This document shows positions 1-5,962 of a stretch of 14,981 nt of DNA, piece by piece. The translations under genes were made by a program, and so were the position numbers. The notes beneath the pieces are model-generated. The model had not been told where the DNA came from. It saw only the letters and a list, made by a program, of their open reading frames with translations, and did no database searches. The stretch lies in the NCBI GenBank assembly GCA_016210285.1, contig JACQUN010000060.1, forward strand, positions 1-14,981. The letters run 5' to 3'. The first letter of the stretch is position 1; every line of letters starts with the position of its first letter. Source of the stretch: Chloroflexota bacterium (GTDB lineage Bacteria; Chloroflexota; Dehalococcoidia; UBA1127; JACQUN01).

Positions 1-664
1 TGATTGCCAGAGTGCGCCCCCTGTGGTCCTCGGCCAGTACCCCCAGGATCTCCTTGGTGCGCGGGTCCTGGACGAGTTCCATGGCTGGGGTGCGGTACAG
101 AACCTCGATACCGCGCTTCTGCACGTTCCGGGAGAGGAGGTCGAACCAGCCCCAGCCCGTCTGGTACGCGCGGATCCCATAGATTGAATCGGCGCCTGGC
201 AACTCAGGGTGCGCGACCGCCAGTGCGAAGCCTTGCTCTTTCTCTTCGGGAGTGGCCGTCTTCATGTTAGGCCGCAGGAAGTACGTCTCGTAGTCGGCCC
301 CGAGGGACCACAACCACTCGTGATTGCGCGCCACTTCCTGTGCCCACGCCCACAGCGTATCGTCAGGGACGTCGCTCATCCCGAACACCGCAATCTTGGC
401 CTTCTGATACGTGAAGAGGTCCTCCGCATTGGTCGCACAAAGGTGGAGCGCCCCGCTCATCCTGCTGTTGGGGTGGTGCCGCACCTCCACGACGTTCCCC
501 TGCGAGTCCACCACATCCGCCGGCAGCTTCTCCAGTATCAACACGCTGGATCCAGCATCGTGTGCGGTGATGGCGGCGGTTGCCCCAGCCCCGCCGTACC
601 CCACGATGACCACATCCGCTTCCATGTGCCAATCGGGAAGGTCTACGTACGACCTAGTCGTCAT
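1..664 (-). CDS. FAD-dependent oxidoreductase (fumarate reductase / 3-ketosteroid dehydrogenase-like), N-terminal part, cut by window edge
   Basis: Reading the minus strand from ATG at 664 gives an open frame of 221 codons with no stop before base 1, so the C-terminus lies outside the window. Residues 15-46 form a Rossmann FAD-binding fold: a hydrophobic strand (ADVVIVGYGGAGA), GxGxxG at G22-x-G24-x-x-G27, and the ribose-binding acid E45 ending the second strand (SVLILEK). A later stretch (about 66-75, PNSRMSGALHLC) resembles the substrate-side region of the fumarate reductase/KstD flavoprotein group. Known members reduce or dehydrogenate C=C bonds in fumarate, urocanate or steroids; the substrate cannot be told from this half. 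The start is well supported: AAGGAGGT at 676-669 lies 4 nt before ATG, behind a near-consensus promoter at 702-729. No cytochrome or membrane partner is visible upstream. Family confidence is good, substrate unknown. Confidence 0.85.
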   Translation of the reverse strand, partial: MTTRSYVDLPDWHMEADVVIVGYGGAGATAAITAHDAGSSVLILEKLPADVVDSQGNVVEVRHHPNSRMSGALHLCATNAEDLFTYQKAKIAVFGMSDVPDDTLWAWAQEVARNHEWLWSLGADYETYFLRPNMKTATPEEKEQGFALAVAHPELPGADSIYGIRAYQTGWGWFDLLSRNVQKRGIEVLYRTPAMELVQDPRTKEILGVLAEDHRGRTLAI

Positions 665-679
665 GCCGACCTCCTTGAG

Positions 680-725
680 AGTCTACGACAGTCTCCGTGC
701 CAGTATAGACAGTCTACGATAGTTG
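680..725. promoter_or_regulatory. Operator-like repeats around the flavoprotein promoter
   Basis: AGTCTACGACAGT (680-692) recurs as AGTCTACGATAGT (711-723), a 12/13 direct match offset by 31 bp, about three helical turns. A perfect 11-bp palindrome, TAGACAGTCTA (706-716), overlaps the -10 element and the core motif GACAGTCT appears in both halves. One copy sits between -35 and -10, the other downstream of -10, where a bound dimer would block RNA polymerase. This is typical of TetR or similar repressor sites, but no regulator gene for it is visible in the window. Confidence 0.55.
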
Positions 726-729
726 TCAA
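702..729 (-). promoter_or_regulatory. Sigma-70 promoter of the flavoprotein gene
   Basis: On the minus strand TTGACA (729-724) is followed after 16 bp by TATACT (707-702), and the AAGGAGGT SD and ATG of the flavoprotein follow within 40 bp. Only one base departs from the two consensus hexamers. Such a strong core promoter overlapping operator-like repeats suggests a gene that is held off by a repressor. Confidence 0.8.
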
Positions 730-884
730 GAGGGTGTCCTATGGTTAGTTGAAATCGAGACGGCTCCCGCCTGTTCAGACTACTTTCAGGTCCTTGTCCG
801 CATTGATATTCAGTTCCCTTCGCAGCGCTTCCCGCAGCAGGACCCCCCACCTCTTCCTGAACACCGTCCATCAACACAATTGGA
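730..884. other. Intergenic stretch with only a short coding-like tail
   Basis: No full gene is visible between the flavoprotein promoter and the next forward promoter. On the minus strand about 866-775 reads as a short basic, amphipathic peptide ending ...RELNINADKDLKVV and a TGA stop, but the frame is closed by a stop only a few codons upstream and there is no SD. It may be the tail of a decayed gene or chance. Confidence 0.3.
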
Positions 885-913
885 TTGACACCTGGCCTCC
901 AGCGTGTTAGGCT
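885..913 (+). promoter_or_regulatory. Sigma-70 promoter for the zinc-knuckle protein gene
   Basis: TTGACA (885-890), a 17-bp spacer and TAGGCT (908-913). It lies about 110 bp upstream of the ATG at 1024 and is the only good forward promoter in this gap, leaving a leader of roughly 100 nt with no clear structure. Confidence 0.6.
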
Positions 914-1023
914 AGTTGCACCTGACCCTTGGAGCAGCGGACCGGCCTCTATAGTTGTGGTAAGTTCGCTGGAGCCGCCCGCCATGGTAAGTGCGCTTTT
1001 CTCTATCCAGAGAGGAGCTCGTC

Positions 1024-1218
1024 ATGACATCCCCCTTCGTTTTACACACCTGCGCCCACTACTGGGTGATTGATACCCCCAGCGGCCCGACGAGCAAAGG
1101 GGTCTGCAAGCTCTGCGGCGCCGTGCGGGAGTTCCGCAACTCCCTCCCGAACATGGGCTGGGAAAGGGAAGCCGGGGCTGGGCACGCCCACGCCGAGGAT
1201 AGGGAACCAGGGGCATAG
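1024..1218 (+). CDS. Small zinc-knuckle protein (64 aa), function unknown
   Basis: A 64-residue protein starting at an ATG preceded by GAGAGGAG (about 1010-1017). Residues 8-12 read HTCAH and residues 28-31 read CKLC, so C10/H12 and C28/C31 can form one four-ligand zinc site. Between them is WVIDTPSGPTSKGV and after it VREFRNS, a pattern (W-[IV]-[DE]-P-x-G-x-x-S-x-G-x-C-x-x-CG) that I recall from short uncharacterised proteins common in Chloroflexota. The C-terminal 20 residues are low-complexity and polar. One zinc knuckle and this size suit nucleic-acid or protein binding, but no function can be assigned. It has its own promoter (885-913) and is followed by a hairpin at 1249-1272, so it looks monocistronic or only partly co-transcribed with the methyltransferase. 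That it is a real gene is likely from SD, promoter and motif spacing. Confidence 0.75.
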   Translation: MTSPFVLHTCAHYWVIDTPSGPTSKGVCKLCGAVREFRNSLPNMGWEREAGAGHAHAEDREPGA

Positions 1219-1248
1219 GGATTGCCGTCCTCGCACGCTTCGCCTCTC

Positions 1249-1276
1249 AGGGGCAGGGCTAAACCTGCCCCTTTGT
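1249..1276 (+). terminator. Hairpin between the zinc-knuckle gene and the methyltransferase gene
   Basis: AGGGGCAGG (1249-1257) pairs perfectly with CCTGCCCCT (1264-1272) around a 6-nt loop, followed by TTTGTG. It starts 31 nt after the stop at 1218 and ends 23 nt before the ATG at 1295. The short T run makes it a weak intrinsic terminator; it could also be a read-through attenuator for the next gene. Confidence 0.55.
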
Positions 1277-1294
1277 GATACTGGGGAAACGGCC

Positions 1295-2560
1295 ATGGAC
1301 GATGTCCAGCAGGAGCTAGTGGCTCTCATCCAGCAGGAAAGGCGCATCAGCTTTGCCCGCTTTATGGAACTGGCCCTCTTTTCTCCCCGTGGTGGCTACT
1401 ACTCCTCCCCAGAGGGGATTGGCGCCCACGGGGACTACTTCACCAGCCCCCTGGCGCACCCCGTCTTTGGTGCGCTCCTCTCCCTTCAACTGGAGCAGAT
1501 GTGGAGGTTGCTGGGCAGTCCACCGACCTTCACCGCCGTGGAGCCAGGGGCAGGGAACGGCCTGCTAGCTCAGGCCATCGTGGAGTACAGCCAGCACCTG
1601 GCCCCGGACTTCTCCCACGCCCTCCGCTATGTGGCCCTGGACCGCTACCCCGTGTCCCCTGACCTGGCCTGGCCCAGCCGCCCACCGGCAAGCCGCCTCG
1701 TAGCCCAAGGTATCCCGCTGCGAGGAGTCGTGGGCTGCGTTCTCACCAACGAGCTCCTGGACTCGTTCCCAGTGCACCGATTCAAGGTCCAGGGAGGCCG
1801 CATCCTGGAGGTGTTCGTCACCCTGCAGGGGGACCGCTTCGTGGAGACCTTGGCGGAGCCCTCAACGCCAACCCTGGAAGCCTACCTGCACGGCCCTGGC
1901 TTTACCCTCCCTGACGGGTTCCAGGGGGAGGTGAACCTGGCGCTTGACCCGTGGATGCAGGAGGTAGCGGCTGCCCTGGAGCGGGGCTTCGTCCTGACCA
2001 TTGACTATGGGGCCCTGGCCCCTGAGCTCTACTCTGCGGCCCGGACTGGGGGGACCCTACGCTGCTACTACAAGCATACGCTCAGCGGCAACCCCTACGT
2101 GCGCGTCGGCCAGCAGGACATCACCGCCCACGTGGACTTCTCCGCCCCGATGGAGCTGGGCGCCCGCTGCGGCCTGGAGTGCCTTGGTTACACTACCCAG
2201 CGAGAGTTTCTCCTGAACCTGGGCTTTGAGGCCTTCCTGAAAGGACTGGCCCAGAAGCGCCTGCCCCAGCGGGAGTACCTGTCGAACCGCATGGGCATGG
2301 AGGAGCTGGTGCGCCCCGAGGGACTGGGGAGATTCAAGGTGCTGGCCCAGGGGAAAAGGGTTGATGTCGCGCGGCTCAACGGCTTCCACCCCGAGAACCC
2401 ACTGCACCAAGAGTTGCTAGGGCGCAGCGACACACTCCCGGTGCCTTTGCTCACCCAGGAGTACACCCCGCTCCTGGAGGGGCGCTACCCGCACCTGGCC
2501 TTCGACCCGCAGGAGCTGTGGCCGTGGGGGCCGAGGGAAGGCAAGCCCCTTGGAGGATAA
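1295..2560 (+). CDS. MidA/NDUFAF7-family SAM-dependent methyltransferase (DUF185)
   Basis: A 421-residue class I methyltransferase of the MidA (COG1565, Methyltransf_28) family. The N-terminus has the family opening (ISFARFMELALFSPRGGYYSS, spread over residues 18-38), which contains F-x-x-x-M-x-x-x-L-x-x-P-x-x-G-Y-Y. SAM motif I is E83-PGAGNG. The family hallmark NELLDSFPVHRF starts at N152 and a VLTIDYG strand end lies near D237. The eukaryotic relative NDUFAF7 dimethylates an arginine of a complex I subunit; the bacterial target is not settled, so the substrate is inference only. The frame is open back to 1070, overlapping the zinc-knuckle gene, but ATG 1295 gives the family N-terminus, has GGGGA 8-9 nt upstream and leaves room for the 1249-1272 hairpin. 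No complex I genes are nearby. Confidence 0.88.
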   Translation: MDDVQQELVALIQQERRISFARFMELALFSPRGGYYSSPEGIGAHGDYFTSPLAHPVFGALLSLQLEQMWRLLGSPPTFTAVEPGAGNGLLAQAIVEYSQHLAPDFSHALRYVALDRYPVSPDLAWPSRPPASRLVAQGIPLRGVVGCVLTNELLDSFPVHRFKVQGGRILEVFVTLQGDRFVETLAEPSTPTLEAYLHGPGFTLPDGFQGEVNLALDPWMQEVAAALERGFVLTIDYGALAPELYSAARTGGTLRCYYKHTLSGNPYVRVGQQDITAHVDFSAPMELGARCGLECLGYTTQREFLLNLGFEAFLKGLAQKRLPQREYLSNRMGMEELVRPEGLGRFKVLAQGKRVDVARLNGFHPENPLHQELLGRSDTLPVPLLTQEYTPLLEGRYPHLAFDPQELWPWGPREGKPLGG

Positions 2561-2612
2561 GGGGCCAAGCTATCGCAGAACCAGCGACAGCCACGAGGGG
2601 CTGCGGAGAGGA

Positions 2613-2999
2613 CTAGCCGGTGCCATTGGGGGACTCCGGGCCCTTCCCGTCCAGCGCCTCCAGCACTCGAAACAGCTCCCGGTCGCTGGGGTCAGGGTCT
2701 CGGTAGGGCTTCACCCAGACGCCGGAGTACTTCTCCACCAGGTAGCGATCGTCATCCACAATCATGTCCGGCTTGACAGGGCAGTCGCTATCCTTGTCCA
2801 GGCACTCCTCCACCCAGGCCTCCAGCCCATACGTCCTCACAAGGCGTTCAGCGTGGGGCTTTCCGGTAGCAGACCAGAGGTAGATGGTGTGGCCCAGAGC
2901 CCTCACGCGGGAGAAGACCTCCCGGACTCCTGGGCGCAACGCCCAACTGTTCCCTACCGAGTAAAGGAGCGTCAGGTCCACGTCAAAGAAGATGCGCAT
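2613..2999 (-). CDS. Small HAD-superfamily hydrolase
   Basis: A compact 128-residue HAD phosphatase. Motif I is FFDVDLT with nucleophile D6 and acid/base D8; motif II is the serine in YLWSATG (S43); motif III lysine is K76 (PVKPDM); motif IV is the acidic run VDDD (82-84). There is no cap domain, since only about 30 residues separate motifs I and II, so it belongs to the capless group that often acts on large phosphorylated substrates, proteins or nucleic-acid ends. The C-terminus (ESPNGTG) is unstructured. The ATG at 2999 has GAGG only 1 nt away, an unusually close SD, yet no earlier start gives motif I a better context. It is convergent with the MidA gene (52 bp between stops) and divergent from the peroxiredoxin, with its own promoter at 3029-3057. 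Substrate unknown. Confidence 0.82.
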   Translation of the reverse strand: MRIFFDVDLTLLYSVGNSWALRPGVREVFSRVRALGHTIYLWSATGKPHAERLVRTYGLEAWVEECLDKDSDCPVKPDMIVDDDRYLVEKYSGVWVKPYRDPDPSDRELFRVLEALDGKGPESPNGTG

Positions 3000-3028
3000 T
3001 CCTCGAATCCCAAACCTCAGATAGCCTC

Positions 3029-3057
3029 AGCGTAGCCGAAACGCGACTTTTCGTCAA
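3029..3057 (-). promoter_or_regulatory. Sigma-70 promoter of the HAD hydrolase gene
   Basis: Minus strand TTGACG (3057-3052), 17-bp spacer, TACGCT (3034-3029), about 30 bp before the ATG at 2999. One mismatch in -35 and two in -10. Confidence 0.6.
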
Positions 3058-3115
3058 GCCCTTCCTGGGACGGCTGGCGAGGGTCCAGCGAGCACACTTT
3101 GGGAGCAGGTAGCTG

Positions 3116-3148
3116 TTGGAAAAAGGCGACTGATAAGGTACAATTATC
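3116..3148 (+). promoter_or_regulatory. Promoter of the peroxiredoxin gene with an overlapping inverted repeat
   Basis: TTGGAA (3116-3121), a 17-bp spacer and TACAAT (3139-3144) form a good sigma-70 promoter. The inverted repeat GATAA (3132-3136) / TTATC (3144-3148), separated by 7 bp, straddles the -10 element and could be an operator. Its regulator is not in view. Confidence 0.6.
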
Positions 3149-3159
3149 CTGCTGCTGTC

Positions 3160-3180
3160 CCCAGGCGGAACGCGCCTGGG
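3160..3180 (+). promoter_or_regulatory. Leader hairpin upstream of the peroxiredoxin SD
   Basis: CCCAGGCG (3160-3167) pairs perfectly with CGCCTGGG (3173-3180) around a 5-nt loop. It begins about 10 nt after the expected transcription start and ends about 15 nt before the SD. No T run follows, so it is not a terminator; a 5'-end stabiliser is the simplest reading. Confidence 0.45.
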
Positions 3181-3205
3181 AGTTTGACGCATTGAGGGAG
3201 GGACC

Positions 3206-3667
3206 GTGCCCGCTGAGATCGCGCAGTCTGCGCCAGAGTTCGCCAAGACAACCAATGCCAATGAGGGTATCAGCCTGAGCAGCCTTAGGGGGAAAAACGT
3301 CATCCTGGCCTTCATCGTCCACGCCTTCACCGGTGGCTGAGCGGACGAGCTCTCCAACCTCCGGCGCGACTACCGGAGGTTCCAGGAGGCAAATGCCCAG
3401 GTACTGGGCATCAGCACTGACACCCGCCACGCCCTGAACATGTTCGCCGCCACCATGGGGGGACTTCCCTTCCCGCTCGTCTCGGACTACCACCCCATCG
3501 GCGAGGTCGCCAAGGCATACGGGGTCTGGAATGAGGGGCAGGGCCGCGCCTTCCGCGCCTGCTTCATCATCGACAAGGACGGAGTGATGCGCTGGAAGAA
3601 GGTGTACGAGCGGGGCATACCGGACACGAATGAGCTGCTGGCGGAGTTGGCCAAGCTGCCCACCTAG
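3206..3667 (+). CDS. Peroxiredoxin with selenocysteine (in-frame TGA) at the peroxidatic position
   Basis: GTG 3206 follows GGGAGG (3196-3201 region) at normal spacing. The frame runs 153 residues to TAG 3665-3667, interrupted only by TGA at 3338-3340, codon 45. Before it: residues 1-44 with the AhpC/TSA opening (SAPEFA, then SLSSLRGKNVILAFIVHAFTGG). After it: ADELSNLRRDYRRFQ, VLGISTD, FPLVSDY, VAKAYGV and FIIDKDGVMR, all collinear with AhpE/Bcp-type peroxiredoxins. The family active site is T-x-x-C-[TS]-x-E; here T42-G-G-TGA-A-D-E, so the stop falls exactly on the peroxidatic cysteine. A SECIS-like hairpin lies 15 nt downstream (3356-3381). Conserved catalytic Arg is R117. The expected role is reduction of peroxides, with the selenolate as nucleophile. 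The usual Pro three residues before Thr is His (H39). Only one Cys remains (C119). An ordinary nonsense mutation or sequencing error of TGC is the alternative; conceptual translation without Sec decoding would miscall this gene as a 75-residue fragment or pseudogene. Confidence 0.85.
3356..3381 (+). promoter_or_regulatory. Candidate bacterial SECIS element
   Basis: AACCTCCGG (3356-3364) pairs perfectly with CCGGAGGTT (3373-3381) around the loop CGCGACTA. The stem begins 15 nt after the TGA and the apical loop starts 24 nt after it. Published rules for bacterial SECIS elements ask for a stem-loop just 3' of the UGA, a small apical loop with a G among its first two bases and a UGA-to-loop distance of roughly 16-37 nt; the loop here opens C-G and meets all three. 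It lies inside the coding region, as in bacterial fdhF-type genes, where SelB binds the loop. Confidence 0.72.
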
Positions 3668-3749
3668 CGGGGACGGCTGGCCCCGTCCGACCCCCTCGCC
3701 GCCATGCCAACCGAAAAAGCGCAGGGCAGAGGTGGTCGTGCACCCGTTC

Positions 3750-3790
3750 AGGGTCGCTTCCACGGTGTGCTATAGTGGAAGCGACCCTTT
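3750..3790 (+). terminator. 14-bp perfect hairpin between the peroxiredoxin gene and trmI
   Basis: AGGGTCGCTTCCAC (3750-3763) pairs perfectly with GTGGAAGCGACCCT (3775-3788) around an 11-nt loop, with TTTGT after it. It lies 83 nt after the peroxiredoxin stop and 12 nt before the AAGGAG of trmI. As a terminator the T run is short. The loop and second arm contain TATAGT (3771-3776), a possible -10 without a clear -35, so the same dyad could instead be an operator or a leader structure for trmI. Confidence 0.6.
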
Positions 3791-3812
3791 GTACTCCCAG
3801 CAAGGAGCGACC

Positions 3813-4673
3813 GTGGCGAGGCGAAGCCCCATCTTCCAGGAAGGGGACCTGGCCCTCCTGGTGGACCGGAAGGGGCGGCGCTATCTCCTCAAGCTGGACG
3901 CCTCGGCGGTGTTCCATACCCACATGGGGCCATTGCCTCACACGACCATCATCGGCCAAACGGATGGGTGTCGGCTCACCATCGGCGGACAGCGGGTTCT
4001 GGCGCTGAAGCCCACGCTCGCAGAGTACATCCAGGAGATCCCACGGGCAACGCAGATCATCTACCCCAAGGACATCGTCGCCATTCTCACGCATGGCGAC
4101 ATCTTCCCCGGCGCCAAAGTGGTGGAGCCGGTCCTGGGCACCGGGGCACTCACCCTGGCCCTCATGCAAGCGGTGGGCGGCTCAGGGCAGGTGGTCTCCT
4201 ACGAAATCAAGGGGGAGATAGTAGCCAGGGCGCTGAAGAACATCCACCGGGTGTTTCCAGAGCCGGCAAACCTGACGGTAAAGGTCGCCGACATCTACCA
4301 GGGGATCCAGGAGCGGGACGTAGACCGCCTGGTCCTCGACCTTCCTGAGCCCTGGCGTCTGGTGGCGGGCGCTGCGGAGGCGCTCGCCCCGGGGGGCGTT
4401 CTCCTCAGCTACCTGCCCACGGTCCTCCAGGTGCATCGCCTGGTGATGGCCCTGAATAGCCACCCCCTCTTTGATCAGGTGGAGAGCTTTGAGCTCCTCC
4501 TCCGGCCCTGGCACGTCACCGCCCGCAGCGTGCGCCCCGTCCACCGGATGGTCGCCCACACGGGATTCATCACCATCGCCCGCAAGTGCGCGCAGGGCAA
4601 GCTCCTTCGACCCGAGGACACGGAGCTGCCCCCACAGGAAGGGGTTGAGCAAGAGCCTGCCCTGGAGCCTTGA
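3813..4673 (+). CDS. trmI: tRNA (adenine-58-N1)-methyltransferase TrmI
   Basis: A 286-residue class I methyltransferase. The N-terminal small beta domain (residues 1-75: GDLALLVDRKGRRYLLKL and similar) precedes the TrmI marker QIIYPKDIVAIL (81-92), which leads into SAM motif I at E105-PVLGTGALT; V-V-S-Y-E (127-131) ends strand 2 and the catalytic-loop motif is DLPEPW beginning at D176. The C-terminal R-P-V-H-R-M-V-A-H-T-G-F segment also fits the family. The enzyme methylates N1 of A58 in the T-loop of tRNA as a homotetramer, using SAM. Start GTG 3813 has AAGGAG (3802-3807) 5 nt upstream; a longer frame to 3630 overlaps the peroxiredoxin gene and has no family sequence. Motif I reads EPVLGTGA where most members have E-x-G-T-G-S-G, a small variation. 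It heads a probable operon with the HD gene 21 nt downstream. Confidence 0.92.
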   Translation: MARRSPIFQEGDLALLVDRKGRRYLLKLDASAVFHTHMGPLPHTTIIGQTDGCRLTIGGQRVLALKPTLAEYIQEIPRATQIIYPKDIVAILTHGDIFPGAKVVEPVLGTGALTLALMQAVGGSGQVVSYEIKGEIVARALKNIHRVFPEPANLTVKVADIYQGIQERDVDRLVLDLPEPWRLVAGAAEALAPGGVLLSYLPTVLQVHRLVMALNSHPLFDQVESFELLLRPWHVTARSVRPVHRMVAHTGFITIARKCAQGKLLRPEDTELPPQEGVEQEPALEP

Positions 4674-4694
4674 GGCTGGAGCCGAGGAGGAGCC

Positions 4695-5267
4695 ATGAAG
4701 CGAGACGAGGCCCTGAAGCTACTGCAGGAGTTCGTCAAGAGCGAGTCACTGATGAAGCACCTCCTCTCGGTGGAGGCGGCCATGCGGGCCTACGCCCGCC
4801 AGCACGGGCAGGATGAGGAGCAGTGGGGAGTCGCCGGCCTGCTCCACGACTTTGACTGGGGTATCTGCCCCCGCCCGGAGGACCACCCCATGTTCGGGGC
4901 CAGGATCCTTCGGGAGCGGGGTGTCCCCGAGGAGTTGGTGAGGGCGGTCCTCACCCACGGAGACCACTCGGGCATCCCGCGAGAGACCCTCATGGAGAAG
5001 TCCCTCTTTGCAGTGGACGAGCTGGCGGGGTTCATCATCGCCGTAGCGCTGGTCAGGCCGTCCAAGAGCCTGGACGAGGTAAACGCCCAGGCGGTGCGCA
5101 AGAAGATGAAGGACAAGACCTTCGCGCGGGCCGTGCGCCGGGAGGACATCACCAGGGGCGCGCAGGAGCTGGGGATTGACCTGGACCAGCATATTGAGTT
5201 TGTGGTGCAGGCCCTGAAGCCCGTGGCGCGGGAGCTGGGCCTGAACGCCACAACCGCCACAGCCTGA
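4695..5267 (+). CDS. HD-domain hydrolase
   Basis: A 190-residue single-domain HD protein. Likely metal ligands are H22 (MKHLLSVE), the HD pair H51-D52 in GLLHDFDW, H64 and H88 (HP... and LTHGDHSG), and D108 (FAVDELAGF). The arrangement matches short HD/HDIG-type phosphohydrolases, which cleave phosphoester bonds in nucleotides or related molecules; the substrate is unknown. There is no attached GAF, PAS, response-regulator or RelA domain. ATG 4695 has an excellent SD (GAGGAGGAG ending 3 nt before). It follows trmI by 21 nt and very likely shares its transcript, which hints at, without proving, a role linked to RNA or nucleotide turnover. Confidence 0.85.
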   Translation: MKRDEALKLLQEFVKSESLMKHLLSVEAAMRAYARQHGQDEEQWGVAGLLHDFDWGICPRPEDHPMFGARILRERGVPEELVRAVLTHGDHSGIPRETLMEKSLFAVDELAGFIIAVALVRPSKSLDEVNAQAVRKKMKDKTFARAVRREDITRGAQELGIDLDQHIEFVVQALKPVARELGLNATTATA

Positions 5268-5343
5268 TGCTCCTCTGGCAGCGCGTCTTCCCCTGGGGGG
5301 AGCGGGGGGACGAAGAGCGGCATGTGAGCGGGGGACGGCCCCG

Positions 5344-5832
5344 GTGATCCGAACGGCGACCCTGGCCGACCTGGAGGGAATTCTGGCCATTGAGCGGGCC
5401 TCCTTTCCGCCCGAGGAGGCCTTCTCCCGTGCCCAGTTCCGCTACCTCCTCGTCAAGGCCCAGGGGGTCGTCCTGGTGGACGAGGAGGGGGGGGAGGTAC
5501 GCGGGTTCCTGGTCCTGGAGTGGCCTGGCCGCTCCTCCATCGCTCGTGTGTACGACATCGCGGTGCAGGCCCGCTACCGCGGCCAGGGGATAGCCCAGGC
5601 GCTGCTGGAATGCGCAGCGGGGCTCGCGCAGGCACGGGGCCGCCGCTGGCTCAGCCTGGAAGTCCGTGAGGATAATGCCCCTGCAAGAAGCCTCTACGAG
5701 ACGACGGGATTCGTGCTTACCCAGCGCCTGCCGGACTACTACGGGCCAGGACGCCACGGGCTGCGCTACCGCAAGGCGCTAATTCCTGGGGGCAATCCTC
5801 CTTTGCCAAGGACTTCACCCCCCTGCCAGTGA
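5344..5832 (+). CDS. GNAT-family N-acetyltransferase, RimI-like
   Basis: A 162-residue GNAT protein. Acetyl-CoA motif A is V-Y-D-I-A-V-x-x-R-Y-R-G-Q-G-I-A (residues 69-84, pyrophosphate loop R79-GQG), and motif B is LEVREDNAPARSLYETTGF (105-123) followed by a Tyr pair (D131-YY). This LEVR-x-x-N-x-x-A-x-x-L-Y-x-x-x-G-F pattern is the RimI type, which acetylates protein N-termini such as ribosomal protein S18, but many relatives with other targets share it. Start is GTG 5344 with only a G-rich weak SD (GGGGGA); no ATG alternative exists, since an ATG at 5321 runs straight into TGA. It follows the HD gene by 76 nt on the same strand. The last dozen residues are Pro-rich and likely unstructured. 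Confidence 0.82.
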   Translation: MIRTATLADLEGILAIERASFPPEEAFSRAQFRYLLVKAQGVVLVDEEGGEVRGFLVLEWPGRSSIARVYDIAVQARYRGQGIAQALLECAAGLAQARGRRWLSLEVREDNAPARSLYETTGFVLTQRLPDYYGPGRHGLRYRKALIPGGNPPLPRTSPPCQ

Positions 5833-5962
5833 CAGAAAAACGCGGCGCGGGTTTCCAAAGAAGAGGAGTATCGTGGCGGCTGGCGTGGATGTATACTCTC
5901 CCCGCACTTCAGAAAGAGGATAGGCGCCCCGAGCCCTTCAGTGACGAAAGGAGGAGGAGACC

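Noticed and set aside
775..866. Minus-strand coding-like tail ending ELNINADKDLKVV
   Set aside because: Codon pattern looks protein-like, but a stop lies just upstream, there is no SD or clear start, and no family is recognised. Could be the end of a decayed gene.
3206..3337. Calling the peroxiredoxin a simple pseudogene because of the in-frame stop
   Set aside because: There is no other lesion in the gene, the stop is precisely at the catalytic cysteine, and a SECIS-like hairpin follows.
3671..3688. GGACGG/CCGTCC hairpin after the peroxiredoxin stop as a terminator
   Set aside because: Only 6 bp with no T run; the 14-bp hairpin at 3750-3788 is the better candidate.
5873..5923. Possible 16-residue peptide starting at GTG 5873 after an AGAGGAG
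   Set aside because: Too short to judge; the SD-like purine run may be chance and the frame covers the presumed promoter region of the next gene.
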